This document shows positions 11,100 to 23,137 of a DNA stretch of 64,000 nucleotides, in pieces (the stretch's first letter is position 1; every line of letters starts with the position of its first letter). Both the position numbers and the translations under genes were made by a program. The stretch comes from Cryptomeria japonica. Lineage: Eukaryota; Streptophyta; Pinopsida; Cupressales; Cupressaceae. The notes beneath the pieces were generated by a model. That model saw only the letters and a list, made by a program, of their open reading frames with translations, was not told the origin of the DNA and did no database searches. The stretch covers positions 335,888,793-335,952,792 of the forward strand of contig NC_081408.1 in the NCBI RefSeq assembly GCF_030272615.1, read 5' to 3'.

Positions 11100-12418
11100 T
11101 GGAGCTTTATCAAGTTGATCTGCAATTACCTATCCTTTTATGGCTTTGCATTCTACGTATTGAATATCAAACTCTGTAAGGATCATGACCCATTTTGTCA
11201 ATCTTCCTGTGAGCATTGTTTTGTTAAGAAGATACTTGAGCGGATCAATTTTAGCCACCATCTTGACTGAATGTGCTAACATGTAGTGTCTCAATTTTTG
11301 TGATGCAAAGACTAATGCCAAGCATTCTTTTTCTATTATAGTGTAGTTCATTTCATAAGACACCAATGTTCTGCTAATGTAATAGATAGCTCATTCTTTT
11401 TTATTGTCATCCTGTTGTGTCAGAAGTGCCCCCAGTGATGAATCAGTTCTTGATATGTATAAGATCAAAGGTTTACCCTAAATTGGTGGCATCAATATTG
11501 GTAGATTGGGTAGGTATTGTTTGATTTGTTGAAGATGTTGTTCACATTCCTGACCCTAGTTGTATATTACTACTTTCCTCAATAATTTTGTGAAATGTTG
11601 AGCTTTGTTTGCTAGTTGAGAAATGAAGTGTCTGATTGATTGGAGACATCCCTATAAGCTTCTGATTTGACTGATGTTCTTTGGAGGTGGAATTTCCATT
11701 ATAGCTTGACCTTCTCAGGATCAACCTCGATTCCCTTCTTTGAAATGATGTAGCCAAGTAGTTTACCGGATGTCACTCTGAATGCATCCTTTTTTGGATT
11801 TAACTAGAGTTTGAATTTTTCCATTCTATCTAGTATAGGGCCTAGCTCTTGAATATGTGTGGATCTCTTCATAGTTTTCACTAAAGTGTCATCAACATAA
11901 TCTTCCATATTCTTATGCATCATGTCATGAAATATAGTAGTTATTGCTCTTTGGTAGGTTGCTCTTACATTTTTTAGCTCAAATGGCATGACATTCTAGC
12001 AAAAGAATCTCCATGCACAGGTGAAAGCTATCTTTTCTTGATCTCTAGGAGCAATTTTGATCTAATTATATCTGAAGAATCCATCCACTAATGAGTACAT
12101 CTCATACCCAACAGACATGTCGACTATCATATCAATGTTTGGTAATGGAAATTCATCCTTTGGACAAGCTTTGTTGAGATCTCTGAAGTCTATGCAAACT
12201 CTGATAGATTTGTTTGCCTTTGACACAGGTACTATGTTTGAAATCCATTTGGCATAGTCTATAGCTCTGATGAATCTAGCTTTTAGCAGTTTTTCTACCT
12301 CAGCCTTGACTAGTAGTGCCACATGAGGGTGCATCTTACAGAGTTTTTGCTTGACTAGTTTAACTCCTAATGTGATAGAAAGATGGTGCATGATAAGATT
12401 AGGATCTAGGCCTAGCAT
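11100..12418 (-). pseudogene. TAT-1 reverse transcriptase and first RNase H
   Basis: RT motifs on the minus strand: IVPVSKANKSIRVCIDFRDL and NKACPKDEFPLPNID (about 12240-12130), SLVDGFFRYN (first catalytic Asp; end of the 118-codon segment at 12062), IAFTCAWRFF, and the catalytic box YVDD at 11888-11899, intact. The first RNase H follows, with YTIIEKECLALVFASQKLRHY (11340-11280) and EFDIQYVECKAIKG. Several stops and at least one frame change fall between 11370 and 11800. It would copy the element RNA into DNA; this copy is dead. Confidence 0.85.
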
Positions 12419-13917
12419 ACCAAATTATGTCCATGCAAATTTGATCTTCTTTTCTGAAAATAGATGAGTGAAATCTTGCAATTCCTCTACTGATAGTGAT
12501 TGAGCTACATGAATGATGTGTGGTGTCTCTTGACTCCCAATGTTCATTGGCTGAGTTGGCTCGATCAATATGGAAGACCTTTCTCAAAAATGACTTGGTA
12601 GTATATCAAGTATCTCACCTTTAGGCACCTCAAAGAGGTTTTCACCCTTAGGTACGTCCTTTATTTTCTCTTTTTTAGATTATGACACTGCCACAATTTG
12701 GTTTTCGCCATCAAATCTTTTATTTTTATTTCTCTTATTTTTACAACTAAGATACTTGATATCTATTTCAGTCATGTTTTCACTTTGTTCACTAGTGGAA
12801 GAGTCCATAGGTTCAACTGCATTGAGATAATAGGCTAACGTATAGTCATTGGAAAAAGCAGGTATATTCATGGGCTAGTTTTGTAAAGTACAGTCAATTA
12901 ATTTTGGATGTACTAAGGATAAATGTTGGATAGGTTCGAGGGAGTTCACGATATTGTCATCACAACTGTGGATTGAAAAGTCTAGTTCCAGAAGGATACC
13001 TTGTGTAAATGTCTCGAGATCAGGAAGAGTCAGAACATGATTATTAAAGTTCATATTAATATTTAGTTGACCTAATCCAATAGACATACTTGTAGCATTG
13101 TTCTCTATGCCAGACTAGACTTCATATTGCAGTTCGACAACAATAAGATTAGTAGACAGATTTTCATCATTTATATCAGATGATTTAGAGTTCGATGTTG
13201 AGTAGATATTGTCAAAAATAGGACTATCATCAGAGTCACTAGAGTCATCGGATGAAGTTTTTGAGTCTTCTTCAAGTGAATAGTGAGTATATGTATGGTA
13301 TCAACACCAACATCTTTAGTGCTGCAAGTCCCTTCAAGATTTGGCTCATTTATCATTTGTATCTGATGCACCTATTGACATGATCTTGATGTTTCTATGA
13401 TTCTCTATCATCTACTCCATTCAGCTTCCTCTAGACTGATGATTGGTTCTTCTTTTGTTACTTCCAATTCTTCCTGTGTAGTGCTATACCTAATTTTTTT
13501 TGTCTTAGTATGGGGGTACATAGATGAAAATCTTTTTGGTATTCTTCCTTCTTTCAATCCTTGTTCATAGTTTGCTTGTCTCTTTTGTCTAATTTCCTGT
13601 ATTTCTCTTTCTAGTTTTATGTGTATCAAATCTTGAGTATTATCTGTGGTACTAGTAGACTCTTCTAGAGTTTCTGTAGTGGAAGTATCTAAGAGGTGGT
13701 CTTGACCCCATCCATACTCACTTGAGTCCATCTATGAATCTTCTACTTGTTGCCTACCAGTGTATGTGATCGGAATTTTCAGCGGTGTAAACAATTCCCT
13801 GATTCTTTCTACTTCCTCTTTTATATCTTCCGGGATTTCTACTTCTTGTAGTATTGTAGCTGATACCAACAGAACTTGAGTACTAACTGTTCTTTCTCTC
13901 TTGATTGCTAGTTCCTC
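12419..13917 (-). pseudogene. TAT-1 polyprotein linker between G-patch and RT, unassigned
   Basis: Long stretches are open in minus-strand frames (for example 13731-13408, a 107-codon segment, acidic and rich in Thr/Ser with a Lys/Arg/Gln-rich helix EIQEIRQKRQANYEQGLKEG). I recognise no domain. It fits a poorly conserved linker of the polyprotein, because recognisable domains lie directly on both sides in the same orientation. Confidence 0.45.
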
Positions 13918-14154
13918 TTATTCTGTTTCATAGCCTTGAAGCTGTTGAGTGTTTACGTCCTGTAATGTTAAGGGCAGGGTCTTTTTCTTCCACTTAGTCT
14001 TATAAGCATGTTTTTGGTCGGATTTTTTTCCTGGATTGTATCCCAGTCCAGCCTTATCATTTGTGGAGTTTGTTTGCAGCTGAATCGGTTCAATAATACC
14101 CTCTTGATGTTTTCCTAGAGGACCAGTACCAGAATATCCCATGCATTGAATCAT
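13918..14154 (-). pseudogene. TAT-1 G-patch domain
   Basis: Reads MIQCMGYSGTGPLGKHQEG IIEPI ... AGLGYNPG: the Gly spacing GYxGxGxLGxxxxGxxxPI...GLGY is a G-patch. G-patches are known next to the protease in some retroelements and are thought to bind RNA or helicases. It lies between protease and RT in the same strand. The segment is open for 78 codons. A second, independent G-patch is in GYPSY-J at 61259-61390. Confidence 0.75.
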
Positions 14155-14283
14155 TTTGTAACTAGGACCATATTGGGTTGGGGAAATCTCACAATGTCAT
14201 ACTTCCTCATTTTGACTATCATCCTTGAAAAGCCAGTTAAGAACTGCATCATCTTCTATTTCATCTACCAGGGAAGTAGACGA

Positions 14284-15110
14284 CTATACAAAAAGACCAT
14301 TGTATATGATATTCAAAGTTGAAGTATGTGTTCTCATAGCCTCTAATGGTTTGCCCAACTGCTTTGGTGATGGGGGGAGATAGACAAATGAAAGTATCGG
14401 TTCTATCTTGTAGCCATCTATGCCAGTATTTGTAATTTTCAATCTCTTTTCTAAGTCTTTCATCAGTGCTTCAAGATTTTCATTTGTGGAGGCTGCCCTA
14501 TTATGACGCACAAAAGTATCAACACCTTTTGTTAGTCCATTGCAGTGGATATTTGTATCAGTAGGAATAGTGACTTCAACTTTGTTATAGGGGAATTTTA
14601 AGCATTGATGGTATGCTGATGGAACTTCCTTCATTTCATGAATCCATGGCCTACCGTGTAAGATATTATATGACAGAGGAAGATCAAGTACCAGGAAAAG
14701 GACATATCTTTCTATAGGTCCCACTCTGATTGGTAATCATACCAGACCTTTAGGGGTCCTTTCTTCTTCATCATAGGATTTAATTGTTATTCTCTTGGTA
14801 GGATAAATGACATTTTCAGAGAATCCTAGTTGTGTAAGTAGATTGTAAGTACAAATATTCAACCCCATGCCTCCATCTATCAAAACACATTTAACTCTAT
14901 GTTTATGGATCATGGCTTCAATATACAATGGTTGGTTATGTGGATGATTTAGCGAGTTGTCATCTTCTTCAGAGAAGGTTAGATAGTGAGGTGAAGTTAG
15001 GTGGCCCACCATAGACTGAAATCGATCAATGACTAAATCCTTCGAAACATTAGTGGTGAGGAATGCTTTGTCTAGGATCTCTTTGTGAGCAGCAGAGATT
15101 TTTAGCAATT
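14284..15110 (-). pseudogene. TAT-1 aspartic protease
   Basis: Two adjoining open segments. The first (15108-14737) carries QPLYIEAMIHKHRVKCVLID and GGMGLNICTYNLLTQLGF; the catalytic Asp codon is at 14877-14875. The second (14724-14284) carries LDLPLSYNILHGRPWIHEMK, the usual ILGRPW-type flap/C-terminal motif, followed by EVPSAYHQCLKFPY. One stop separates them. Retroelement proteases work as dimers and cut the polyprotein. Upstream is gag, downstream the G-patch. Confidence 0.8.
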
Positions 15111-15324
15111 CAAATATTGAGATTTGAGCATTTGTCTATTTCAATTGTTCAACAATGCTATATCTAGATGATGATGTTGAAGTTAGCCTTTTAAAATTAT
15201 CCAAGGTTGATTATTTTTGTTTGTTTGATGAGGCTGGTAGGTTTGATGTTGCTTGAGCTGGGTTTGAAGAACTAGCTCCTTAGAGGGTAACTTTATTTTG
15301 AGAATGGGTTAGAGCTCTTGCATA

Positions 15325-17079
15325 TCATGATTCATTTGGTTTATCTTGAACTATAATCACATTGCAATATTCTGATTGAGAAGGCTTGATCATGTTGATG
15401 ATGTTGTCATTGCTGGTATAAGTATAATTTACCTTGGCACCTCCTTTGGTCTTTGAGGAATCACCTTGCTCGTAAATAGGTAAAGGGTCTTTAAATGCTT
15501 TGTGATCAGCATTGGTCAAGTGATTACCGATAATAATTTTACCAGCATCTATGAGATCTTGAATCTCATGCTTGAGATTCATGCAGTTGCTTATGTTATG
15601 ACCTTTATTCTAATGGTAGTCGCAGTATTTATTTTCTCTCCACCATCTTGGTTTCACTTTCAGATCATATGGCCTAGAATTATCTAGTATTGTTATCAGG
15701 TTGTTTGCCAACAAAGTTTTGAAAGCGGATTCATATGATTCTTCAAGAGGAGTGAAATCATGGTTAGGTTTGGAAAGCCAAGGTTTCTCTTTGAACCACT
15801 CTTTTGTTTTCTTTGGAGGATTTTTTGCTGCAGCTTCAGCAACTTTGAGCGCTTGTGTGCCAGTAGCCAAGTTGAATATCATGGGCTTTGAGTTGGTTTT
15901 AACAGTGTCTACTAATCTATCATTTACAGCGTTCTTGTTGTTGTCCTTGCCAAATTTCCAATACTTGTTCTTCTCTTTAGAGCTAGATCCTGATTGTGTT
16001 TCTTTCCAAGGTGAAATATCCCCCTTCTTTATGAGCACATATTCCATCTGAATAGCATTATCTACCATTTTGTTAAATGATGGGTGTACTTGCATTTGTA
16101 TACTATATTTCAGTTTTGGGACCAAATTGTTGAAAAATATATCCATTTTCTCAGAATCTAGGATAGGTCATGAATACCTAGAGAATGTCTTTCTCCAAAA
16201 TTGGAGGAAAGTGAGAAAAGGCTCCCCTATTTTCTATTTAGTATTGCAAAGTTCAATCATAGTCATAGGATGTCGAATGTTATATGAGTATTGCTGTAAA
16301 AACAGTTGGATTAGTTCTTCAAACATTTTTATTCCTTTAGGTAGACTTGAGAACCATTCCATAGCTTGTCCTCCTAAACTCCTTGGAAAAAGGCGCATGA
16401 GATATGTTTGATTGTGCATGAACTCCATACAAGTAGCACAAAACTCTTTGACATGATCTTGAGGATCTGAGGTACCATCATATTTGTCAAATTTTGGGAT
16501 CTCAACTAGTGAAGGAAATGGAGGCATGTATATATTTTTGTCAAATGGAAAGGGGCATATTGTCTCCAGAGAATATTGTTTTGGGGACTTATCCTTATTT
16601 TTCAGTTCGGTGATCTCAGTCTGTAAGGCTAGTAATTGTTTGTGTACCATGAGTATAGGTGAATCTTCCTTTTTAGTAATGAGTGTTTGAACATAATATC
16701 CAGTGGGAAGTTTAGCACCTTGTTTTGATAATTCTAAGAAATAGTCTTCCTTTTCTTGAGCCAGGATAGCTTTCATCATTTTTCTGAAGTCTTTATCCTT
16801 TTGATAGTCACTTATTTCTTTTTCTAGAGGTTCAGTGTCTTCTTTAGCTTCACTTGATGAGGAATAACTATCAGTTTCATGAATACTAAGGTTGTCTTTG
16901 TCATTGTGTTCTATCTCATATATAGTGGGAGATTCAGGTTCATTAAAAACTAGTTTTCCTGATTATGAAGGTTTGTCAGTGAGAAGATCCTTCATGTAAT
17001 ATGGGTTATCTAGATATGTGAAGGGTTATCCTTTTCCTTTGGCCTCTTTCTTACGAGAACTCCTGGTTTGAATAGGCAT
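15325..17079 (-). pseudogene. TAT-1 gag
   Basis: Start chosen at 17079 (MPIQTRSSRKKEAKGKG), the first ATG before a frame that carries gag features. Core at about 16500-16240: FDKYDGTSDPQDHVKEFCAT, QAMEWFSSLPKGI and FLQQYSYNI, typical of the plant gypsy gag domain. It continues through 16146-15610 and a zinc-knuckle-like CDYH...KGHNISNCMNLKHEI near 15610. Gag forms the particle that packages the RNA. Only a few stops break it (about 16230, 15607 and near the N-terminus), so it is better preserved than pol. The 15111-15324 stretch between gag and protease is degenerate. Confidence 0.85.
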
Positions 17080-19164
17080 TTTTATAGATTAGTGTGACCT
17101 AAAGTTGTTTGTGATGCAGAGGTCAAGATCAATTTCAGAGCTAGTTGTTCGATTAAGATATTGTTTGAGAGAAGCAACTAAGATTTAGTCTAGTTTTAGG
17201 AAAGATCTATCCTATATAAGACATTTATCTAAGTAGATTCGAGAGTAGTGACTAAGATTTGGTCTAGTTTCAGGAACAATCTATCCTGTATAAGACATTA
17301 TCTAAGTGACTTAGGTTTGATAAGTAGTTGGTTGAACTAGTTGAAAGATGATTGATCAAATCATGCAAAACAAATGGCAGAGGTACACTATTTTGATCTG
17401 TTTATGATGTGGATGATGATAACCAGTATTATGTTCACTGTAGACTATTTTAGGCAAGTTTGATTGCTCTGTACTAACAAAATCAAAGATTCATATGACA
17501 AGTTTTACTGAGCCAAATGATAATTTAATAGTTTCAGGATGACAATAGTTCTGTTTCGTACGAGTTGTTGCCTAGTAGCATACGACAAATGGGTTTGTCT
17601 AGGACAACAAAAGATTCAACAAAATTTTATATCGTACGACATAGGATTTATCTTCAGACGATAGACTACTGGATTTCATACGATAGAGGATTGATCTCAG
17701 ATGACAAATAATTAGACTTGTATGACAAATGATATGAAACAAGATGATAAATGCTCAGATTCATATGACTATTAATAGGACAAAGACTAAATTCTGAGTT
17801 TTTCAATAGCTGAGTATGACAACTGAGTATGATCAATTCTAAGATTGACTAATTTTTGACCAAGATAGACTAGTTTTGGATAGAATTTTTATTTAGGATA
17901 GACTAGTTCTGACATGGATAGATTTTTTGATCACTGAGTTTGTTTCCTATTTTCTCCAATTTTGGTATTCTAGTTTTAGTTTGAGGGATGAAAATACAGA
18001 AAACACATAGTATGAATAGTAACTCCAATCACAGCATGCAAGCCCTACGGAATTTGGTGAGAGAAGAAAACCTTTGCTTGTAGACTTAGGTACACACCCA
18101 ATAGCTAATCATAATACGACTGTTGATTCTCACGCAATGGATTCTCAACGTCGTATTATCAAACTCCAAACACTAATGGGGGCACTAAATGACAAGTATC
18201 TTGGGAGAGTTACTATCTCTCTTGCACAAAGATTATCCCCCTTTTGGAGGTGAACTGGGTAGCTTCTAATTTTTTAATTCGATCTAGTAAGGGGTCCATT
18301 CGGCACATCGAGGTATAAACTCAATTAAGAGGTCTCCTAGCCTTGAAAACCAAGGTTCAATATACTCGAAGGTACTGACGAGAGTTATTCCCAAGCAGTG
18401 TCGTTGACTTGATTTTTCATCAAATCACGTTTATTTTATAGTGGGTTGGAGTACTTGGCATTTAGTCATTCCCACTTACGTTGTTCCCCTCACACCGGCC
18501 ATAACGGCTTTAAGAGTTTTTAAGCTCCTTGAGAGGGAAGGCCTACTAAAGATGTACAAATCTCAAACAAAGAAAACACCTTAAGGGTCTGGATTTCTGA
18601 TTGTCTAGAAAAAGATAAGAGCATACTCTCCTACCTTTTAGAATTTACTTAAAACACAAAATACAGATTTGTTCTTTAACCAGATAGCAATTTAGGTTCC
18701 TAAAAATGAATTTAAAGAATACATGATGTTTGGTCGATTCTTCTCAAGCAACCTGCAAAGACAACAAATCAGTAGTCATATTGTCTTTGTGCAGCAAGCA
18801 TGTTCTTCGACAAGTGTTCTGCAAAAAACTCATTAGGCTGTGAAAAATTCTAAGATAGACAAATAAATAGCTAGGGTCAGTTGTCAGAATAATCAATTTG
18901 AACAAAAAACCAGAATCACAATTTTCTTTTTTTTTTTTTGCCTTTTTAACCAAAAAAATACAAAGTCATACGATAGAGTTTACCAGATCGTATGGTACAG
19001 GATAATCACTCGTACGACACCTACAATTTGTAATTTTAGCTTGTGAGAAATGTCATACGATATGACGCAAAAGTTGTACAACCCAAAATCTGAAAAGTCC
19101 AAAAATCTGAAAAATAGCAAAAATTAAAAAAATTAGTCTTGGAGGCCGAAAAATTTAGTGTTCT
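17080..19164 (-). other. TAT-1 5' leader
   Basis: About 2.1 kb between primer site and gag without a supportable ORF. Striking content: repeated TCGTACGACA/TCATACGACA-type words between 17550 and 17830 and again at 18960-19060, matching words at 5660-5870 in the 3' region. Long leaders are common in Tat-type elements. Confidence 0.6.
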
Positions 19165-19182
19165 ACCCCACAGTGGGTGCTA
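19165..19182 (-). other. Primer-binding site of TAT-1 (Lys-tRNA type)
   Basis: On the minus strand TAGCACCCACTGTGGGGT, four bases inside the LTR. It is a mutated form of the TGGCGCCCACCGTGGGGC site complementary to plant tRNA-Lys. Confidence 0.7.
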
Positions 19183-19186
19183 GAAA

Positions 19187-20347
19187 TGTTTGTGTAAAAA
19201 GTGGAATAAGGATCTGTATCTGCAAGACACAACACTTCAATTAAGTCATTACATGTATGGTTAGACAGATATAAGCATGAATAATAAAACCATAACAAAT
19301 CGACTAATTGCCTTCTAAAAGATGCGAGTATAAGATTTCTCTCAGATTTGTATAAGCAACACGAGTGATTAGACTACACCAAGATGAAGGATTTAATCTA
19401 TATGAGCATGATATTAAGCTAAATGGATGGAAGATGGATGAATAATTCAAGCAATAATGAATTCAAGCAATATGGATTCAAGCAATAATGGATTCAAGTG
19501 ATATGGAATAAACTAAATGTGGATGCAAATAATCTAAAAAAGCACAATATATTCAATGACTCCAGAGCAAAATCAGTGTGAGAATAATCTCCAAGATTAT
19601 TCTCAAAAATCTCTGGGGTGTTTGGAATGAGAGCTGAAGGCTGAATTTATAGAAATTCACAAGAGAGATGAAGAAAAAGCTCAATTTAAGATTAACTGAA
19701 AAAAATTAAGAAATCAGGTTCAGTTAACCTTGAGATAGATTCCAATTATAGTTTAATTGAAATACATTCAAATAAGAAGTTCAAGTTACATTGGAAATAA
19801 GATTTAATTAATTCCATGCATGTGTGATAAAAATAGATAATTCTTTTGATTTATTGAAGAAAAGAGTCTTTTCAATGCAACTAAACTTCTTTTTCTGAAA
19901 AGCTTTGAGTTCTAATTTTAAAGAATAATCAATAATTCAATTAATTACTTTTCTAATTTCAAGTTCTAAATTTAGAAAAAGAAATAATAGCTCAAGTTTG
20001 ATTTCTCTCTCAATTCAATTCTTTTGTTTTATTTGCAATTCAACTCTTGCTTTGCAATTAATTCCTGTTTTGCATGATTAAATGACAAATTTATTAATTA
20101 ATTAAATATGCTAGGATATTTCATAAATTAAAATAGGATAATTGATCAAAAATGATTTACTTGGAATGATTTAATTAATTAAATAAATATTTAATTAATG
20201 TTGAGTAATTGATTTGCCATGTGACATTTAATAATTGGAGAATTAATTATGTGCTCAAGATTGATTTAATTGTCTTTGGTTAGGACCTTGGTGATGTTGT
20301 CGAGATTAGGGGCCCATGGTTTAGATGACCATTTTTAGGGTATTACA
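19187..20347 (-). repeat. 5' LTR of TAT-1
   Basis: Pairs with 3198-4359 over its full length. On the plus strand it starts TGTTTGTGTAAAAAGTGG and ends GGGTATTACA. The promoter would lie here; I cannot place it. Confidence 0.9.
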
Positions 20348-20352
20348 CAAAT
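20348..20352. repeat. Target site duplication CAAAT, right copy (TAT-1)
   Basis: CAAAT directly after the LTR end ATTACA, identical to 3193-3197. The following text continues the NA-B LTR (compare 47730-47760). Confidence 0.9.
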
Positions 20353-20638
20353 ATATATACAATATCATATTTCATGTTGATCATATAACATAAATGAATA
20401 AGCATTAAAATAATTTGTCAGTGTTGGATCCAAGATGTGTCGGCCTCCAATACTGATCTCCTTTACCATACCATGTCAACTTGCATTGTCGGTGACCAAA
20501 GAAATCTTCTATCTTGTTGGTGTCGGTGTAGAGTCTGTGAAGTGGCTGTTGGTACACCATATGAAGCCGGAACCCAAAATCATGGTGCCATTAATGACAA
20601 TATATTGAAACCAACCAATAGAGTGTCAATTGCCAACA
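20353..20638 (-). repeat. 3' LTR of NA-B, second part
   Basis: Continues the LTR broken at 3197 and ends (plus strand) GTCAATTGCCAACA, matching 47735-48027. Confidence 0.85.
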
Positions 20639-20905
20639 ATCTCCCCCTTTGGCATTGATGGCAACACTCATGTGAAAAATGGTCATGGTTTGAACTGCCA
20701 GTTTCATCTTGCCCTGCTCCCCCTGAGCTAAATATGCAAAATGCTCCAATACCCCAAAATTCAAAAAAATCTGTAACTCCCCTTAATGCATGCAATCCTT
20801 GTAGTCCTTTTTCACATCTATACTTCTCCCCCTTTTACATCAATGCCCCCCCCCAAAAAAATGTCAAAGAATAACAGCTATACACTGAATACCTCCAAAA
20901 ATATC
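20639..20905 (-). other. Polypurine tract and 3' untranslated part of NA-B
   Basis: On the minus strand CCAAAGGGGGAGAT (20639-20652) precedes the LTR start TGTTGGCAATTG. Further C-runs (purine on the element strand), CTCCCCCTT near 20827 and a run of nine C at about 20847, lie in the untranslated stretch down to the ORF2 stop at 20906. Confidence 0.7.
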
Positions 20906-22081
20906 TTACCGGAGCTTGACCAATTTCAAGATTTTTGGGTAAGCTTTCTCCAATAACTCCACATAAGTATCCTAGCCAGTTTTGAATGTGCCAGAGATAG
21001 ATACAAGTTCACTCAGTAAATATGCAAGTGATTCCTTCTCAGTGACTTTTGCCAGTGTGGGCTTACCAAGCATATCCATGCATTCCTTCTTATGAACACC
21101 AAGTGAATCCAAGTTTGGGCTCACCAAACCTCTGAGACTTCTGGCTCTCTGAATGATCTTATCTCTTTCCTTTTCAAGAGCAGAAATTTTATTCTCCAAA
21201 GTCAAAATTTATCCATCAATAGATGTTGTTAGTGAAATTAGTCCATCAAAAGAGTTAGCAATACTAGCAATTTTATCTTATATCTCTTTTATCTTTTCAT
21301 CTACTTTTGTTGAAAGAATCATAGTATTGCAACATACCCTGAATATGTTAGTACCTTGTTTCGAAGAATTTTCAATTGGAATTAACTTCTCAATATTTTT
21401 CTTCTCTCTCTCAATTATCTAATCAAAAGCGGCTCTATTAGCCAAAGTGAATTTTTCAAGTGCTTGCATTCTAGAGAATTGTTGTAAGGATTGAAAATCT
21501 TTAGAGATATGCTTTGTTATTACCTTAAGGTTGCCGAAAGGGCTTGCTTCATTCTCAATCTTACATTCTAGGACCAACCTGTGTAGAATAGTGATGGATT
21601 GATCTACAATCCCTTTATCTATAGTTCCTTCCATCAATCTCTGAGCAACCATCATCATTAGTTTTGTGGGACTCATCTCTGTGATGTTTTTTTTCCACTA
21701 GAGAAGTGTCAATTATCAATAATGATGTGCTAGCAACTGGTTCCCTACCAGATTCCCATGTTTTCTCTGATGATTTATCCTTTATTACATCCTTACTTGC
21801 ACTGGTGGCTTCACCACTTGGTGCAGTCTATGCAACTGTCAATTCCCCTCTAGGAACAATATCCTCAACCTGTACATTAGTATTTGAAGGACAAGTGTCC
21901 TAAATGTTAGTATCCTGTACAATATTCTCATGATTAACTGGTATCTATGTTCTTCCAGTTTCTTCCTCACAACCCTTTTGAATGCTAATGGTGTGTCATC
22001 CTAAGACTCAGAATCTATAGTCATAGATTCAATGTGAACTACTAGATCCTTCCTCTTTCTCCCTTTCTCTGGGACAACATC
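20906..22081 (-). pseudogene. NA-B ORF2, C-terminal part
   Basis: Continues ORF2 across the NA-C insertion (previous part 40427-41689); the join reads ALIDV|VPEKGRKRKDLVV. The segment runs through a basic stretch (DDTPLAFKRVVRKKLEE), a degenerate Ser/Thr-rich linker, then SPTKLMMMVAQRLMEGTIDK (21676 down). A coiled-coil C-terminus follows: SFDGLISLTTSIDG, a stop, then ILTLENKISALEKERDKI and GTFKTG.DTYVELLEKAYP, ending KLVKLR at 20906. The same order occurs in NA-C at 38300-39286 (SPTELMMMAT, KEGTIDKGIFNQS, SFDGLTALTTSIDAKILSLE). I do not recognise the protein. About five stops break this copy. Confidence 0.7.
22077..22081. repeat. Target site duplication ACATC, left copy (NA-C)
   Basis: ACATC directly before the LTR start TATTGGAAAG. 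An identical copy follows the 3' LTR at 40427-40431. Confidence 0.9.
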
Positions 22082-23063
22082 TATTGGAAAGTGACACTTA
22101 TTGGATTTATTTTTTTGTCATTGATGGTAACAAGATGTGATGGAAGTCACAAACTGACACTAGGAGGCATGTAATGCCCCACCAGGAACCCTAAAGGAAA
22201 ACAACACAACTAGGCTACATCGACACCGACACCGACAACAATAACTAGGCTACATCGACCCTGACACCAATAACTAGGCTACATTGACACCGACAACAAT
22301 ACTTCTTTGGAAGCCGACATCAAGGAGAATTTATTTTATAAATCATTTTGTAATTATTTTCAAGGCCAACATTGAATATATTTTGTAAATGATATAAGAC
22401 ATATTATTTATAATAGGTATATAGGTCAGTCTCCTAGGTAATTTTAAGATAAGATAGAAGTATATGTGATAGATGATGGATATGGATATAGGAGAATATA
22501 GCAGAAATGTATGATGTAAAATATATGTATTAAGATCATTTTGTATGGGAATTTTATATCTAGCAATGATCTATAGATAGCTTGGAAAGAATTCTTGGAG
22601 GAGAAGAGATATCGGTAGTAGTTCAGGGGTTATGAACTGGTACAGAACAGAGCTAGAACTGGAACTCTATTTGGCATAGTAGATGCATTATTGAGTTCAT
22701 TTTTAGTATATTTTTTAGCAGAAAGCTTGTAGTTAGTGAGGCTCTTTAGTGATGAGGAGTACGCTATAGGCAGTGTGCCTTCCTGCAAGTGCAAGCCCCT
22801 ATTATATGTAATATCTTTTCATATGGTCAGTGAACTAATATTGTGGGTCACAAATCCCACCATTATTTTTCGTCATTGATGTTTTCCACATATAATTTTT
22901 GTGTGTTATGGTGTTTATTTATGTGGATCATTTATTTGCTTATTGTTATATGTTTATTTGTTTACCGATTTATATATGCATGGTATAAAATAATAAAAAT
23001 TGTTCAAACCAAAAGAACACTGATTCACCCCCCCCTCCCTCTCAGTGTTCTTGGATCCCAACA
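22082..23063 (+). repeat. 5' LTR of NA-C
   Basis: Starts TATTGGAAAG (the usual TG is mutated to TA) and ends GGATCCCAACA. It pairs with 39509-40426 and is longer by about 64 bp, mainly because of the repeat at 22207-22302. Confidence 0.85.
22207..22302. repeat. Tandem triplication inside the NA-C 5' LTR
   Basis: Three units beginning AACTAGGCTACAT (near 22207, 22243, 22272), each followed by CGACACCGAC-like text. The 3' LTR has one related copy near 39630-39660. Confidence 0.8.
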
Positions 23064-23065
23064 GT

Positions 23066-23078
23066 TGGTATGAGAGCC
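23066..23078 (+). other. Primer-binding site of NA-C (initiator Met-tRNA type)
   Basis: TGGTATGAGAGCC, two bases after the LTR; one base off the usual copia site TGGTATCAGAGCC. Confidence 0.8.
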
Positions 23079-23137
23079 TGGTACCTCAGAAGAAGTTTAA
23101 CAACTTGAAGAAGATCCTGAAACCAGAACCTTTGAAC

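Larger units (their letters stand above)
3198..20347 (-). mobile_element. TAT-1: near-complete Tat-like Ty3/gypsy retrotransposon
   Basis: A 17.15 kb element with LTRs of 1162 and 1161 bp and a perfect CAAAT duplication, inserted in the NA-B 3' LTR. Minus-strand order: 5' LTR, Lys-tRNA-type primer site, 2 kb leader, gag, protease, G-patch, linker, RT, RNase H, second RNase H, integrase, then a 3' region with a plus-strand PMD ORF, polypurine tract and 3' LTR. RNase H followed by a second RNase H, plus an extra antisense ORF, is known from the Tat group of plant Ty3/gypsy elements. Many stops make it non-functional. Over the first roughly 210 aligned LTR bases I count about 15 differences by eye, so the insertion is not recent. 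Confidence 0.85.

Noticed and set aside
15701-16690. Plus-strand ORFs of 61-116 codons over TAT-1 gag
   Set aside because: Shadows of the minus-strand gag, whose motifs are clear.
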